Assembly (NCBI GenBank): GCA_036495425.1
Contig: DASXMW010000212.1
Span: forward strand, 1-20,027
Reading direction: 5' to 3'
Origin: Bog-532 sp036495425
GTDB taxonomy: Bacteria > Actinomycetota > Actinomycetes > Streptosporangiales > Streptosporangiaceae
Length of the DNA: 20,027 bases
Shown: positions 6,922 through 14,541 of the stretch, one piece after another
Layout of the letters: each line of letters opens with the position of its first letter
How positions within the stretch are numbered: the first letter of the stretch is position 1
The notes under the pieces: generated by a model
Seen by the model: only the letters and a program-made list of their open reading frames with translations
Database searches by the model: none
Told to the model about the DNA's origin: nothing
Translations under genes and position numbers: made by a program

Positions 6922-8030
6922 TGCGCCACCCCGCTGTGCGGGGATGGCCGGTTCCGGTACCGGATCCGGAACAGGCCATAAGCGATGGGCCCGGCGCACA
7001 GCGGCAGCCAGTAGGAGGCGAGCCGGTAGGTCAATGTGGCCAGTACAGCCTGGCTGGAGTTCACGTCAGCCAGTACCAGGAGCCCGGTCAGGCTGGCTTC
7101 CACGATCCCCAGGCCGCCGGGGGTAACAGGAATCATCCCGATCACCCCGGCCACCGCGTAGGCGACCAGGATCAGGGACGGGCGCGGACGGCTTCCGGTG
7201 GCCTGCAGAGCAGCGAGCAGGCAAAGGTAGTCGAACGTCAGGCGGCCAGCGGAAAGCAGGAGCGCCTGCCACCACTGCCGGCCGAGCACGGCCCGGATGT
7301 CGTTCCGCTGCGTGATCAGGGTCTGCCCGACCCCTGCCCAGGGCGGCCGTCGGCGCAGGACCCAGTTCCTGAGTTCCTGCACCCACCGGCCCACCCAGCG
7401 GAGCGGAGCGTCGTAGACCAGGACGACCGCTCCCAGCGCGACGAAGGCCACGAACGCCACCGCGCCCAGGATCGCCGCATTCACCAGCCCCCGGCTGGTG
7501 GGCGCACCGGCCAGGATGATCGGCAGGCTGAAGGCCGGGAGGGCCAGCAGGCCCCCCACGCCGAGTAGGGAGAACGCCGCCAGCCCGCCCACGGTCGAAT
7601 CGGTGTCCCGTCCGCTGACCGCCAGCATCCGGAACTGAACTGCCGCGCCCACCGCCGCACCTCCGGGCACGATGAGGGTGATCGCGTTGCCAGCCAGCAG
7701 GGACGTCACGACCGGGAACCACGCGCTGGTCCGCAAGGCCAGCCGCTGCAATGCGATCGTGCAGGTGAAGTGCGCGACTTCGGCCGCGACGGCCACGGCG
7801 AACCACCAGGGATTCAGGGTCGACAGGCGCGGCCAGGACGCGAAGACCTCGGTGATGGCCGGGAACACCAGGTAGATGGCGAGGCCGGCGACCGCCACCA
7901 TGACGGCCCGCGTGACCACCGTCTTCCAGGCCAGCGGATGGGATTTCTCGTCCTCGATCCTGGTCGCCAAGGGTTCCCGGGACCGGGCCGCCGGGAATTC
8001 CTCCGGCGGAGTCGCCGGCTGATCACTCAT
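6909..8030 (-). CDS. Flippase-like membrane protein (LPG synthase transmembrane-domain / UPF0104 family)
   Basis: 373 residues. A charged cytoplasmic N-terminus (1-36) is followed by about 8 hydrophobic segments. Two family marks are visible: PGGAAVGAAVQFRML (122-136) and PVTPGGLGIVEASLTGLLVL (301-320). The second is the signature of the membrane domain of lysylphosphatidylglycerol synthase (MprF N-terminal domain) and of AglD/YbhN-type proteins. The soluble aminoacyl-transferase domain of MprF is absent, so it should move or flip a lipid rather than modify it; the lipid is unknown. It is last in the arc operon, 54 bp downstream of the large fusion protein that carries the same membrane domain. 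Confidence 0.82.
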   Translation of the reverse strand: MSDQPATPPEEFPAARSREPLATRIEDEKSHPLAWKTVVTRAVMVAVAGLAIYLVFPAITEVFASWPRLSTLNPWWFAVAVAAEVAHFTCTIALQRLALRTSAWFPVVTSLLAGNAITLIVPGGAAVGAAVQFRMLAVSGRDTDSTVGGLAAFSLLGVGGLLALPAFSLPIILAGAPTSRGLVNAAILGAVAFVAFVALGAVVLVYDAPLRWVGRWVQELRNWVLRRRPPWAGVGQTLITQRNDIRAVLGRQWWQALLLSAGRLTFDYLCLLAALQATGSRPRPSLILVAYAVAGVIGMIPVTPGGLGIVEASLTGLLVLADVNSSQAVLATLTYRLASYWLPLCAGPIAYGLFRIRYRNRPSPHSGVAQPGS

Positions 8031-8055
8031 CGCCGCCCACCGGCCTCTGGCCTGG

Positions 8056-8084
8056 GCACCCGGCGGAACCCACGCGGCGGGTGC
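8056..8084 (-). terminator. Hairpin between the two flippase-like genes
   Basis: GCACCCG (8056-8062) pairs with CGGGTGC (8078-8084), 7 bp around a 15-nt loop, directly after the stop of the upstream gene (8085-8087). It has no T-run. It could stabilise the upstream mRNA end or cause partial termination that lowers expression of the last gene. Confidence 0.3.
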
Positions 8085-10553
8085 TCACAGATACTCCCTC
8101 CTGCGCATCCAGACGAGAGTGGCCCACCCCCAGATGGGAGGCAGGTAGGACGTGAACAGGCGCTGGATGAAGACCGCCGCGGTGGCGTCAGCCTCTGAGA
8201 CACCGGTCGCGGTGAGACCGAGGATCAGGCCAGCCTCCACCACCCCCATGCCGCCCGGCGATGGTGCGACACCACCGATGATCGCGGCCAGCGTGATGAC
8301 CACGATCAGCGTCGGCAGCCGGAGATGATCATCGAAAGCCAGCAGCGAAACGGACAGGGCCATGGCGATCAGCAGTTCCTGGCCCAGCGAGCCGCCGACC
8401 AGCAGCACCAGCTTGCCAGGAGAGCTGGCGACCTGCTTGAGGTTGCCCCAAATGTCGCGCACCTTGGGGCGCATCCTCTCGGCGGCCAGCCTGCGAAGCC
8501 GGGGCACGGCCAGCGCTACACCGGCCAGCACGGCGACCAGCACCACAACGGCCAATATGATCCACACCAATTTCGAATCCCCGCCCGACTGCGGGGTGAT
8601 CTCGAGGTGAATGGACCCCCAGGCGAACGGTAGCGAAACGAGGAACAGCACGGTGGTGGCGATCCAGCTCGAGGTGGTCATGATGGCACCCGAGCTCAGC
8701 GCCACCGAGGCGTCGTACCCCTGCTGCTGGAAGAAACGCACCCGGGTGGCGAAGACCGCGGGAGTGCCGCCGGCCAGCCCGCTGAACGCGTTGGCGACCT
8801 CGACGGCCAGAACCCGTCCGAACGGAAGCGGCCCGGCCACGCTGCCGATGGCTTCGACGGCGGACGCCCCGTAAGCCAACTGGGCCAGGACGAACGCGGC
8901 AATGACCCAGAGCCAGTTGGCCCCGACGACGGTGTCGAAGGACCGGGAGACGTCGATGAGCACCCCGATCAGGGCCCAGCCGCCGATGAGTGTGCCGGTA
9001 ATCAGGATCAGCGTCGGCCAGCTCACCCGCCGGGGCTCCGCCAGCTTGGGCACGTCGATGGACTTGGCCTCGGCGGCACGGTCACGGACATCCCGCAGGA
9101 GATCGCGACGGCCGCGCAGGCTCCGGCCGAGGGACGGGTCGAGCGATGGCTTCTGCAGGTGACGCAGGGCACCGGCCAGCAGGTCTGGATCCAGAGACCG
9201 GGCCGCGGAGGCGGCGGCTCGTTGCGCCCCGACGGTCACGGCCGCCGCGGCTAGGGCACCAGCCAGGTCGCGGTCGAGCTGATCGGGGGACGCTTGCCCG
9301 GTGGCGTTGCGGAAGTCGGCCACGGCGGCGGTCTGCTTCGCCGGGTCGACCAGCACCGCAGCACCGCTGATAGCGCCGTGCGCGATACGGGCCCGCCGCA
9401 GGATCAGCAGCTGACCGTAGATCGCGTCGAGGGTGGCGTCATCGACCTCGGCGGCGTCCGCCTCGGCCAGCGCGGTGCCAGCGGGCAGACGGGAGACGAG
9501 CAGGGCGTCTCCGGAGGGTCCGGCCGTTCCCGCCTCGACGATCTCCGGCACGGCCGCGCCGGCCTGGGCGGCCCGGAAGGTGAGGAAGGCATCGCGTTCG
9601 ACCTGCTGAAGCCGGGTGAGCGTGAGGCTGGGCCCGGAATCGCGGTACAGCAGGAACCGGCCGGCCTTGGTCAGCAGCCGGGCGTCGGCCGCGTCCCGGC
9701 CGTAGACGGCGACGGCGAGGCGGCTGGGGCCAGTGGCCTGGCCTGTCCCGATGGCCTCGTACTTGGCCACGCCCCACACCTGCCGGGCCGCGGGACGCAC
9801 CTGGACCGCCCCGACGCCGAGTTCCGCCATCAGCCGCCGCACATCATCGGTCGACGGCAAGCCGAGCGGTGAGCCGAAGACGAGCCGGACCACCGCCGTC
9901 ACGCCCCAGCCGATGGCCAGGCTGCCCAGGACGTTGAGGGGCAGCCCGTGGCCCCCGACGGCCGAGGCCAGCGCCACCAGCGCGATGAAGATCTCCACCA
10001 GGCGCTGCAGGCTCCGCGCCAGGTACGGCAGCGCCGCCGTGGCCACCGCCGCGAACAGGGCGATCTGCAGGACCGGGAAGGTCAGGTAGTAGCCGTGGAT
10101 CACGACCCCGCCCGGGCGGCCGCCGCGGCTGCCGATCAGCAAGACCAGGATCCCGCTCACGGCCGCCGTGCCGGCCGCGCTCAGCGCGATGTCGCGGGCC
10201 ATCGCCCACCGGCGCGCGAGCAGCGCCAGCGCCACCACGAAGATCACCGCGCCGAACGAGCCCGCCTGATACACCACCGTCACCAGCCAGGTGATGCTCC
10301 GCGGCGGCGGATGGATCACAGCGACGATGGCCCGGTCGATGCGGGAGTTGTAGTGGATGACCAGCACACAGCACACCAGGGCCAGCACGGCAGCAGCCAG
10401 CCGCATCCCGTCGCTGCCCCGCCGTCGTCGCTGGCCATCGCCAACCGGGGCCAGCAGCACCGAGCGCCAGCTACGCAGCAAATCCTGCCCAGAGCCGGAA
10501 GCCGAGGTACCAGGCGGAGGGCGCAAATCCGGCCCGGAGTGGACGTCAGTCAT
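8085..10553 (-). CDS. Fusion membrane protein: degenerate PAP2, pseudokinase, flippase-like domain
   Basis: 822 residues in three parts. Residues 50-227 form about six membrane segments laid out like a PAP2 phosphatase. GGRPGG (144-149) stands where the RP motif would be, but FPVLQIAL (159-166) replaces the PSGH motif, so catalysis is unlikely. Residues about 245-470 resemble a kinase-like fold, with VAVYGRDAADARLL (281-294), IAHGAISGAAVLVD (390-403) in place of HxDxxxxN, and DFRNA (413-417) in place of DFG. The catalytic Asp is Ala and the Gly of DFG is Arg: a pseudokinase. Residues 510-822 are a flippase-like membrane domain ending in VAPSPGGMGVVEAGLILGL (762-780). Architecture suggests a cytoplasmic regulatory domain held between two membrane domains. 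It starts 10 bp after the MarC-like stop. Confidence 0.8.
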   Translation of the reverse strand: MTDVHSGPDLRPPPGTSASGSGQDLLRSWRSVLLAPVGDGQRRRRGSDGMRLAAAVLALVCCVLVIHYNSRIDRAIVAVIHPPPRSITWLVTVVYQAGSFGAVIFVVALALLARRWAMARDIALSAAGTAAVSGILVLLIGSRGGRPGGVVIHGYYLTFPVLQIALFAAVATAALPYLARSLQRLVEIFIALVALASAVGGHGLPLNVLGSLAIGWGVTAVVRLVFGSPLGLPSTDDVRRLMAELGVGAVQVRPAARQVWGVAKYEAIGTGQATGPSRLAVAVYGRDAADARLLTKAGRFLLYRDSGPSLTLTRLQQVERDAFLTFRAAQAGAAVPEIVEAGTAGPSGDALLVSRLPAGTALAEADAAEVDDATLDAIYGQLLILRRARIAHGAISGAAVLVDPAKQTAAVADFRNATGQASPDQLDRDLAGALAAAAVTVGAQRAAASAARSLDPDLLAGALRHLQKPSLDPSLGRSLRGRRDLLRDVRDRAAEAKSIDVPKLAEPRRVSWPTLILITGTLIGGWALIGVLIDVSRSFDTVVGANWLWVIAAFVLAQLAYGASAVEAIGSVAGPLPFGRVLAVEVANAFSGLAGGTPAVFATRVRFFQQQGYDASVALSSGAIMTTSSWIATTVLFLVSLPFAWGSIHLEITPQSGGDSKLVWIILAVVVLVAVLAGVALAVPRLRRLAAERMRPKVRDIWGNLKQVASSPGKLVLLVGGSLGQELLIAMALSVSLLAFDDHLRLPTLIVVITLAAIIGGVAPSPGGMGVVEAGLILGLTATGVSEADATAAVFIQRLFTSYLPPIWGWATLVWMRRREYL

Positions 10554-10563
10554 CAGGGACCGA

Positions 10564-11364
10564 TCAGCCGTGAATGCTGTTCAGCACGTCGACCACGAGG
10601 CGGGTTCCTCCGCTGGTCAGCAGGATGGCGGCGATGGCGGTGAGGAGGATGCCGGCGATCCGGTCGAAGAGCTCCAGGGCTCGCGCAGAAAGGCGGGGAT
10701 GCAGGCGGCTGGAGAGGTAGATGGTGATGCCCGTCACGAGGGCATAGGCCAGGCCAGCGATCGAGAGGACCAGCCGGCCGGCCGAGTTCTGGGCGTTGGC
10801 CGAAAACGAGATCAGCAGCCCGATGGTGGCGCCGCCGATGGTCAACGGGAAGGTGATCGGCAGGAACGCCACGGATCGCCACGAGACCAGCGAGGCCTCC
10901 CCGGGAGGCTCGGTTACGGCAACGGTCCCGGTCCCAGTGGCTTCGGCCGCGGCGAGCGTTCCGGCCGCCTCGGCCACGGCAGGCGTCCCGGTTTCGGCTT
11001 CGGCAGGCGTCCCGGTTTCGGCTTCGGCAGGCGTCCCGGTTTCGGCTTCGGGAGACGTGTCGTGGCTCTGCTGGTGCAGGCCGAGCATCAAGGGCACGGC
11101 CTCGAACATCAATGCGATCCCCCCGGTGGCGGACAGGGCCGCGGTCGAGACGCCGAGCAGGACCAGGAGCTTCTCGCCGATCCACAATGAGACCAGGCTG
11201 ATGACGGCCACGTTGACGAAAAGGGCCACGGCCAGGCGGACGTGGTCTTTGCGGTCCATCCGTCCCAGGGTGGGAAGGTAGGAGGGCAGTGCGGCGAACG
11301 GGCTGTAGAGAGCGAACAGCGCCAGGAAGAGCTCAAGGGCCTGCTTGACGCCGTAGCTGTTCAC
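10564..11364 (-). CDS. MarC-family integral membrane protein with a repeat-containing insert
   Basis: 266 residues. LFLALFALYSPFAALPSYLP (12-31), ATGGIALMFEAVPLML (79-94), PLTIGGATIGLLISF (173-187) and RIAGILLTAIAAILLTSGG (235-253) match the six-segment MarC/UPF0056 pattern. MarC proteins are about 200-220 residues. The extra length is a hydrophilic stretch (about 97-160) containing three AETGTPAE-like units encoded by a 24-bp tandem repeat. Despite the name, a role of this family in drug resistance is not established. The start is GTG at 11364 behind a purine-only tract. It is fourth in the arc operon, 31 bp after the microprotein and 10 bp before the fusion protein. Confidence 0.82.
   Translation of the reverse strand: MNSYGVKQALELFLALFALYSPFAALPSYLPTLGRMDRKDHVRLAVALFVNVAVISLVSLWIGEKLLVLLGVSTAALSATGGIALMFEAVPLMLGLHQQSHDTSPEAETGTPAEAETGTPAEAETGTPAVAEAAGTLAAAEATGTGTVAVTEPPGEASLVSWRSVAFLPITFPLTIGGATIGLLISFSANAQNSAGRLVLSIAGLAYALVTGITIYLSSRLHPRLSARALELFDRIAGILLTAIAAILLTSGGTRLVVDVLNSIHG
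10981..11052. repeat. 24-bp in-frame tandem repeat, three copies
   Basis: Three consecutive 24-bp units (10981-11004, 11005-11028, 11029-11052) are identical except for the last base of the third. They encode eight-residue units (AETGTPAE) in the loop of the MarC-like protein. Near-perfect identity implies recent expansion or slippage, so copy number probably varies between strains. Confidence 0.85.
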
Positions 11365-11395
11365 TATCTCTCTCTTTCTTTCCTGGCCCGTGGAG

Positions 11396-11530
11396 TCAGC
11401 GGCAGTTGGAGGTGTAGGGATACCGTTCGCACGCGCTGTTGTGGAGGCGGACGGCGGGGGCCACCCAGGTGATGGTCAGGACGAGAAGCGCGGTGCAGAA
11501 GACCAGGACCATGACGACGTAGGGTCTCAT
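11396..11530 (-). CDS. 44-residue membrane microprotein, cysteine-containing, function unknown
   Basis: This unannotated-size minus-strand ORF runs from ATG (11530-11528) to TGA (11398-11396). GGAGG lies 9 nt before the start, a strong binding site. Residues about 4-25 are one hydrophobic helix containing VVMVLVFCTALLVLTITWV. The polar tail holds Cys34 and Cys43 (SACERYPYTSNC), with a third Cys at 12 inside the membrane. It fits exactly between arcA (21 bp upstream) and the MarC-like gene (31 bp downstream), so it is part of the operon. The tail cysteines could form a disulfide if exported; topology is ambiguous because the tail carries more positive charge than the N-terminus. No family recognised. 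A role as an accessory or regulatory subunit of a neighbouring membrane protein is inference. Confidence 0.7.
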   Translation of the reverse strand: MRPYVVMVLVFCTALLVLTITWVAPAVRLHNSACERYPYTSNCR

Positions 11531-11551
11531 CGGGTACTGCCTCCGGCCCGG

Positions 11552-12805
11552 CTAGAAGTCGATGGGGTCGCGGATCAGGGGACAGGTCATGCAGTGGCCG
11601 CCACCGCGGCCGCGGCCGAGTTCAGCACCGGTGATCGTGATGACCTCGATCCCGGCCTTGCGCAGCAGGGAATTCGTACGGGTATTACGGTCATAGGCGA
11701 AGACCACGCCCGGTGAGACGGCGACGAGGTTGTTGCCGCTGTCCCATTGCTGGCGTTCGTCGGCGTAAGCCTCGCCGTCCAGCCCCACGACCCGCATGTG
11801 CGGGACGTTAAGGGCGGCGGCGACGACGTCGGTGAAGGAGTCTTTTTCGCTGGTGACCTCGACGGTGGCCTTGTCTCCTGGCCGCAGGGTGAACGTATGG
11901 ATGCCGTCGACGATGCCGGGGTAGGCGGTGACGCAGTCGCGGTCGGCGAAGGTGAAGACCGTGTCGAGGTGCATGGCCGCCCGCAGCTTGGGCATCCCGG
12001 CCACGATCACCCGTTCGGCGGCGCCGTGCTCGAACAAGGTCGCGGCGAGCTGGGTGATCGCCTGGCGGGACGAACGCTCGCTCATGCCTATCAGCACCGT
12101 GCCGTTGCCGGCCGGCATCACGTCGCCGCCCTCGAGGGTGGCCAGGCCCCAGTCCTTTTCCGGATCCCCCCACCAGACGTTGGCGCCGGCGAAGTCCGGA
12201 TGGAAGGTGTAGATCGCCTTCATCAGCAGGGTCTCATCGTGCCGGGCGGGCCAGTACAGCGGGTTGAGCGTCACGCCGCCGTAGATCCAGCAGGTGGTGT
12301 CCCGCGTGTACAAGGTGTTCGGCAGCGGGGGCATCAGGTATTCACGGACGCCGGTGTGCTCGCGGGCCAGGGCCAGGTAGCCGGAGCGGAAATCATCGGG
12401 CAGGTCAGTGGTCGACAGGCCGCCGATCAAGAACTCCGCCAGCTTCCGCGCCTCGAGGCTGCCCAGGAACGCCCGCGTATCGGCGACCAGGCCGAGGCCC
12501 ACCTCATTAGCGGTGATCTTGCGGTCCAGCAGCCATGACCTGGCGTCGGGGATGGCCAGCATCTCGGTCAGCAAGTTGTGCAGTTCGACCACCTCCACTC
12601 CCCGCTCACGCATCTTGGCCATGAAGTCGAAGTGGTCACGCTGGGCGTTCTGCACCCACAGCACGTCATCGAATAGCAAGTCGTCGCAGTTCGACGGGGT
12701 CAGGCGCTCATGCGCCAGCCCCGGAGCGCAAACCAGGACCTTACGCAGCTGGCCCACCTCTGAATGGACACCGAAAGCCGATGAGGGCGTTGTCGCCTCA
12801 GTCAT
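11552..12805 (-). CDS. arcA: Arginine deiminase
   Basis: 417 residues, full length for the family. It catalyses L-arginine + H2O to citrulline + ammonia (EC 3.5.3.6) in the cytoplasm. The N-terminus FGVHSEVGQLRKVLVCAPG (11-29) and LLFDDVLWVQNAQRDH (43-58) are diagnostic. Catalytic residues expected from the family are all visible: Asp169 (YTRDT), Glu225 and Asp228 (LEGGD), His279 and Asp281 (MHLDTVF), and nucleophile Cys405 in GGGHCMTCP (401-409). The start is fixed by AGGAGG 5 nt upstream; that binding site overlaps the TAG stop of the upstream antiporter gene, implying coupled translation. Neither ornithine carbamoyltransferase nor carbamate kinase follows, so the usual ATP-yielding pathway is not encoded at this locus. 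Confidence 0.96.
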   Translation of the reverse strand: MTEATTPSSAFGVHSEVGQLRKVLVCAPGLAHERLTPSNCDDLLFDDVLWVQNAQRDHFDFMAKMRERGVEVVELHNLLTEMLAIPDARSWLLDRKITANEVGLGLVADTRAFLGSLEARKLAEFLIGGLSTTDLPDDFRSGYLALAREHTGVREYLMPPLPNTLYTRDTTCWIYGGVTLNPLYWPARHDETLLMKAIYTFHPDFAGANVWWGDPEKDWGLATLEGGDVMPAGNGTVLIGMSERSSRQAITQLAATLFEHGAAERVIVAGMPKLRAAMHLDTVFTFADRDCVTAYPGIVDGIHTFTLRPGDKATVEVTSEKDSFTDVVAAALNVPHMRVVGLDGEAYADERQQWDSGNNLVAVSPGVVFAYDRNTRTNSLLRKAGIEVITITGAELGRGRGGGHCMTCPLIRDPIDF

Positions 12806-12814
12806 TCGTTCCTC

Positions 12815-14266
12815 CTAGATAGAGATCACGCCCGTCGCCAGACAGGCGATCCCGGCCACCGCACCGGCAACAGCGATGACCAAGATGATCAGCTCGGCCC
12901 GGGAAAATGCACGCCGGTTCTGCTCCCGCCGGGACATGACGAACAAGACCGTGCCAGGGGCGTAGATGATGAAGGACAGCAGCAGGAAATCCAGGCCCGC
13001 GGCGAAGACCAGGAACACGGTGTAGAAGGTGGCCAGCCCGGCTACGAACACCTCCCGGCTCCTGCGCTGCGGCCGTGCGTCGTAGGTCTCTCCGCGGGCC
13101 CCGAGCTTCAGCGCATAAGCGGCGGCGAGCAGATACGGGATCAGTGACAGCGCACTGCACAGCTTCAGCGTGAACGTGAACGCGTCCGCCGAGAAGAGCG
13201 TGATCACCAGCGCGAGCTGGATCAGGACGGTGGTCATGATCAACGCGGGAACGGGGACATTCGTGGTGTTGGTCCTGGCCAGGAAGGACGGCATGTCCCG
13301 GTCCTTGGCCGCCACATACAGCACCTCCGCGGACATCATCGTCCACGCCAGATAGGCACCCAGTACCGAGACGATCACCCCGACGCTGATGAACGCCGTC
13401 CCCCAGTAACCCACCACCGATTCCATCGCGCCGGCCATCGATGGCTGCCGCAGACCTTCCAGCTCAGCCCGGGACAAGATGCCGTAGGAGAAGATCGTCA
13501 CCGAGGCGAACAGTGCCAGCACGCCGAGGAAGCCAAGCACGGTGGCCTTGCCGACGTCGGAGCGCCTTTTCGCGTACCTGGAGTACACACTGGCGCCTTC
13601 GATGCCCAGGAAGACGAACACGGTGATCAGCATGGTGTCCCGCACCTGGCCGAACAGGGCGCTGGCGGTCCTGGGCTCGCCGCCCCAGAAGTTCGCGCTG
13701 AAGATATGCGCCTTCAGCGCGAAGATCGCCACCACGATGAAGGTCAGGATGGGCACGATCTTGGCGTAGGTCACGATCTTGTTGATCGCGGCCGCCTCCT
13801 GCACCCCGCGGATGATTAGGAAATGAAAGATCCACAGGCCCGCTGACCCCAGCAGCACCGCGGCTACCGTGTCGCCCTCACCGAACGCCCCCGGCCACAG
13901 CCGCCCCAGCGTGGAGGTGATCAGAACCCAGTAGGTGACGTTCCCGATGCACGCGCTCGCCCAGTACCCGAAGGCTGAAAAGAAGCCCAGGTACTCGCCG
14001 AAACCAGCCTTCGCGTACGCGTAGACGCCGGCGTCGAGCTCGGGCTTGCGGACGGCCAGCGTCTGGAACACGAACGCCAGCATCAGCATCCCGGTGCCAG
14101 CAATAACCCACGCGATCAAGGCGCCGAAGCCGCCGGTGGAAAGGGCAAAGTTACGCGGCAGTGAGAAAACGCCCGCCCCCACCATCGACCCCACGACCAT
14201 CGCCGTGAGCGTGGTCAGCGAAAATTTCCGTACCCCGGCCGGCGCCTCGGTCTCAGTCGCCGTCAC
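12815..14266 (-). CDS. arcD: Arginine/ornithine-type antiporter (basic amino acid/polyamine APC family)
   Basis: 483 residues with about 12 hydrophobic helices, typical of the APC superfamily. MVVGSMVGAGVFSLPRNFAL (23-42) is the unwound helix-1 substrate-binding motif (GSMVGAGVFSLP) of the arginine/ornithine antiporter group. KPELDAGVYAYAKAGFGEYL and FVFLGIEGASVYSRYAKRRSDVG are further group features. It would exchange external arginine for internal ornithine, citrulline or agmatine. The start is GTG at 14266, behind AAGGAGGTG at 6-nt spacing, the best binding site in the window. Only 9 bp separate it from arcA. It is the first gene of the proposed operon. Exact exchange substrates cannot be told from sequence; without arcB here, arginine/citrulline exchange is as likely as arginine/ornithine. 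Confidence 0.9.
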   Translation of the reverse strand: MTATETEAPAGVRKFSLTTLTAMVVGSMVGAGVFSLPRNFALSTGGFGALIAWVIAGTGMLMLAFVFQTLAVRKPELDAGVYAYAKAGFGEYLGFFSAFGYWASACIGNVTYWVLITSTLGRLWPGAFGEGDTVAAVLLGSAGLWIFHFLIIRGVQEAAAINKIVTYAKIVPILTFIVVAIFALKAHIFSANFWGGEPRTASALFGQVRDTMLITVFVFLGIEGASVYSRYAKRRSDVGKATVLGFLGVLALFASVTIFSYGILSRAELEGLRQPSMAGAMESVVGYWGTAFISVGVIVSVLGAYLAWTMMSAEVLYVAAKDRDMPSFLARTNTTNVPVPALIMTTVLIQLALVITLFSADAFTFTLKLCSALSLIPYLLAAAYALKLGARGETYDARPQRRSREVFVAGLATFYTVFLVFAAGLDFLLLSFIIYAPGTVLFVMSRREQNRRAFSRAELIILVIAVAGAVAGIACLATGVISI

Positions 14267-14324
14267 CTGGCACCTCCTTGGGTGATCAGGTCATCTGAGG
14301 AGCGTCCGCGGTCATCGGCGCCAT

Positions 14325-14387
14325 TGGGTGGGTCTGACCCCCCATGCGGTAAGCGTGGCCATGACCCTCTCCGGCAGCGGGTGTCAA
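14325..14387 (-). promoter_or_regulatory. Candidate operator and -35 element upstream of the arc operon
   Basis: TGGGTGGGTCTGACCCCCCA (14325-14344) is an interrupted palindrome centred on GGGTC-T-GACCC, about 59 bp before the arcD start. On the minus strand a perfect TTGACA (plus-strand 14382-14387) lies upstream, but the hexamer 17 nt downstream (TCATGG) is a poor -10. The palindrome would lie just past the transcription start, a repressor-like position. It does not resemble the AT-rich ARG box. Confidence 0.3.
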
Positions 14388-14465
14388 AGAGCCCGGTATG
14401 GCAGGAGCCCGAACCCCGCACCCACCTGACGCCAGCATCATGGGCCAAAGCGAGCCTGCCGGGAC

Positions 14466-14482
14466 TCACCCATAGCGGGTGA
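14466..14482. terminator. Small hairpin downstream of the GlxA-type gene
   Basis: TCACCC (14466-14471) pairs with GGGTGA (14477-14482) around a 5-nt loop, 42 bp past the regulator's stop. No T-run follows. It may end regulator transcription before the arc promoter. Confidence 0.25.
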
Positions 14483-14514
14483 TCCTCAAATCCCGGGGCA
14501 TGCTCGGGCCGCCA

Positions 14515-14541
14515 GGCTCCGCGCTAGCTGCCGCGCAGGGC
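14515..14541. repeat. 27-bp dispersed repeat, copy 2
   Basis: It matches 6878-6904 at 25 of 27 positions. Here it spans the last codons and stop of the GlxA-type regulator gene and its 3' flank. Both copies have the same orientation relative to the minus-strand gene that ends there. Confidence 0.5.

Noticed and set aside
6890..6960. Possible tRNA on the minus strand, with an anticodon-like loop CTCGTAA in a GC stem
   Set aside because: Only one arm fits; no T-arm GGTTCGA, D-arm or acceptor pairing is found around it. The stem is explained as a hairpin at convergent gene ends.
11365..11385. Pyrimidine-only tract TCTCTCTCTTTCTTTCCT as a triplex or slippage site
   Set aside because: On the minus strand it is the purine-rich ribosome binding region of the MarC-like gene, which explains it sufficiently.
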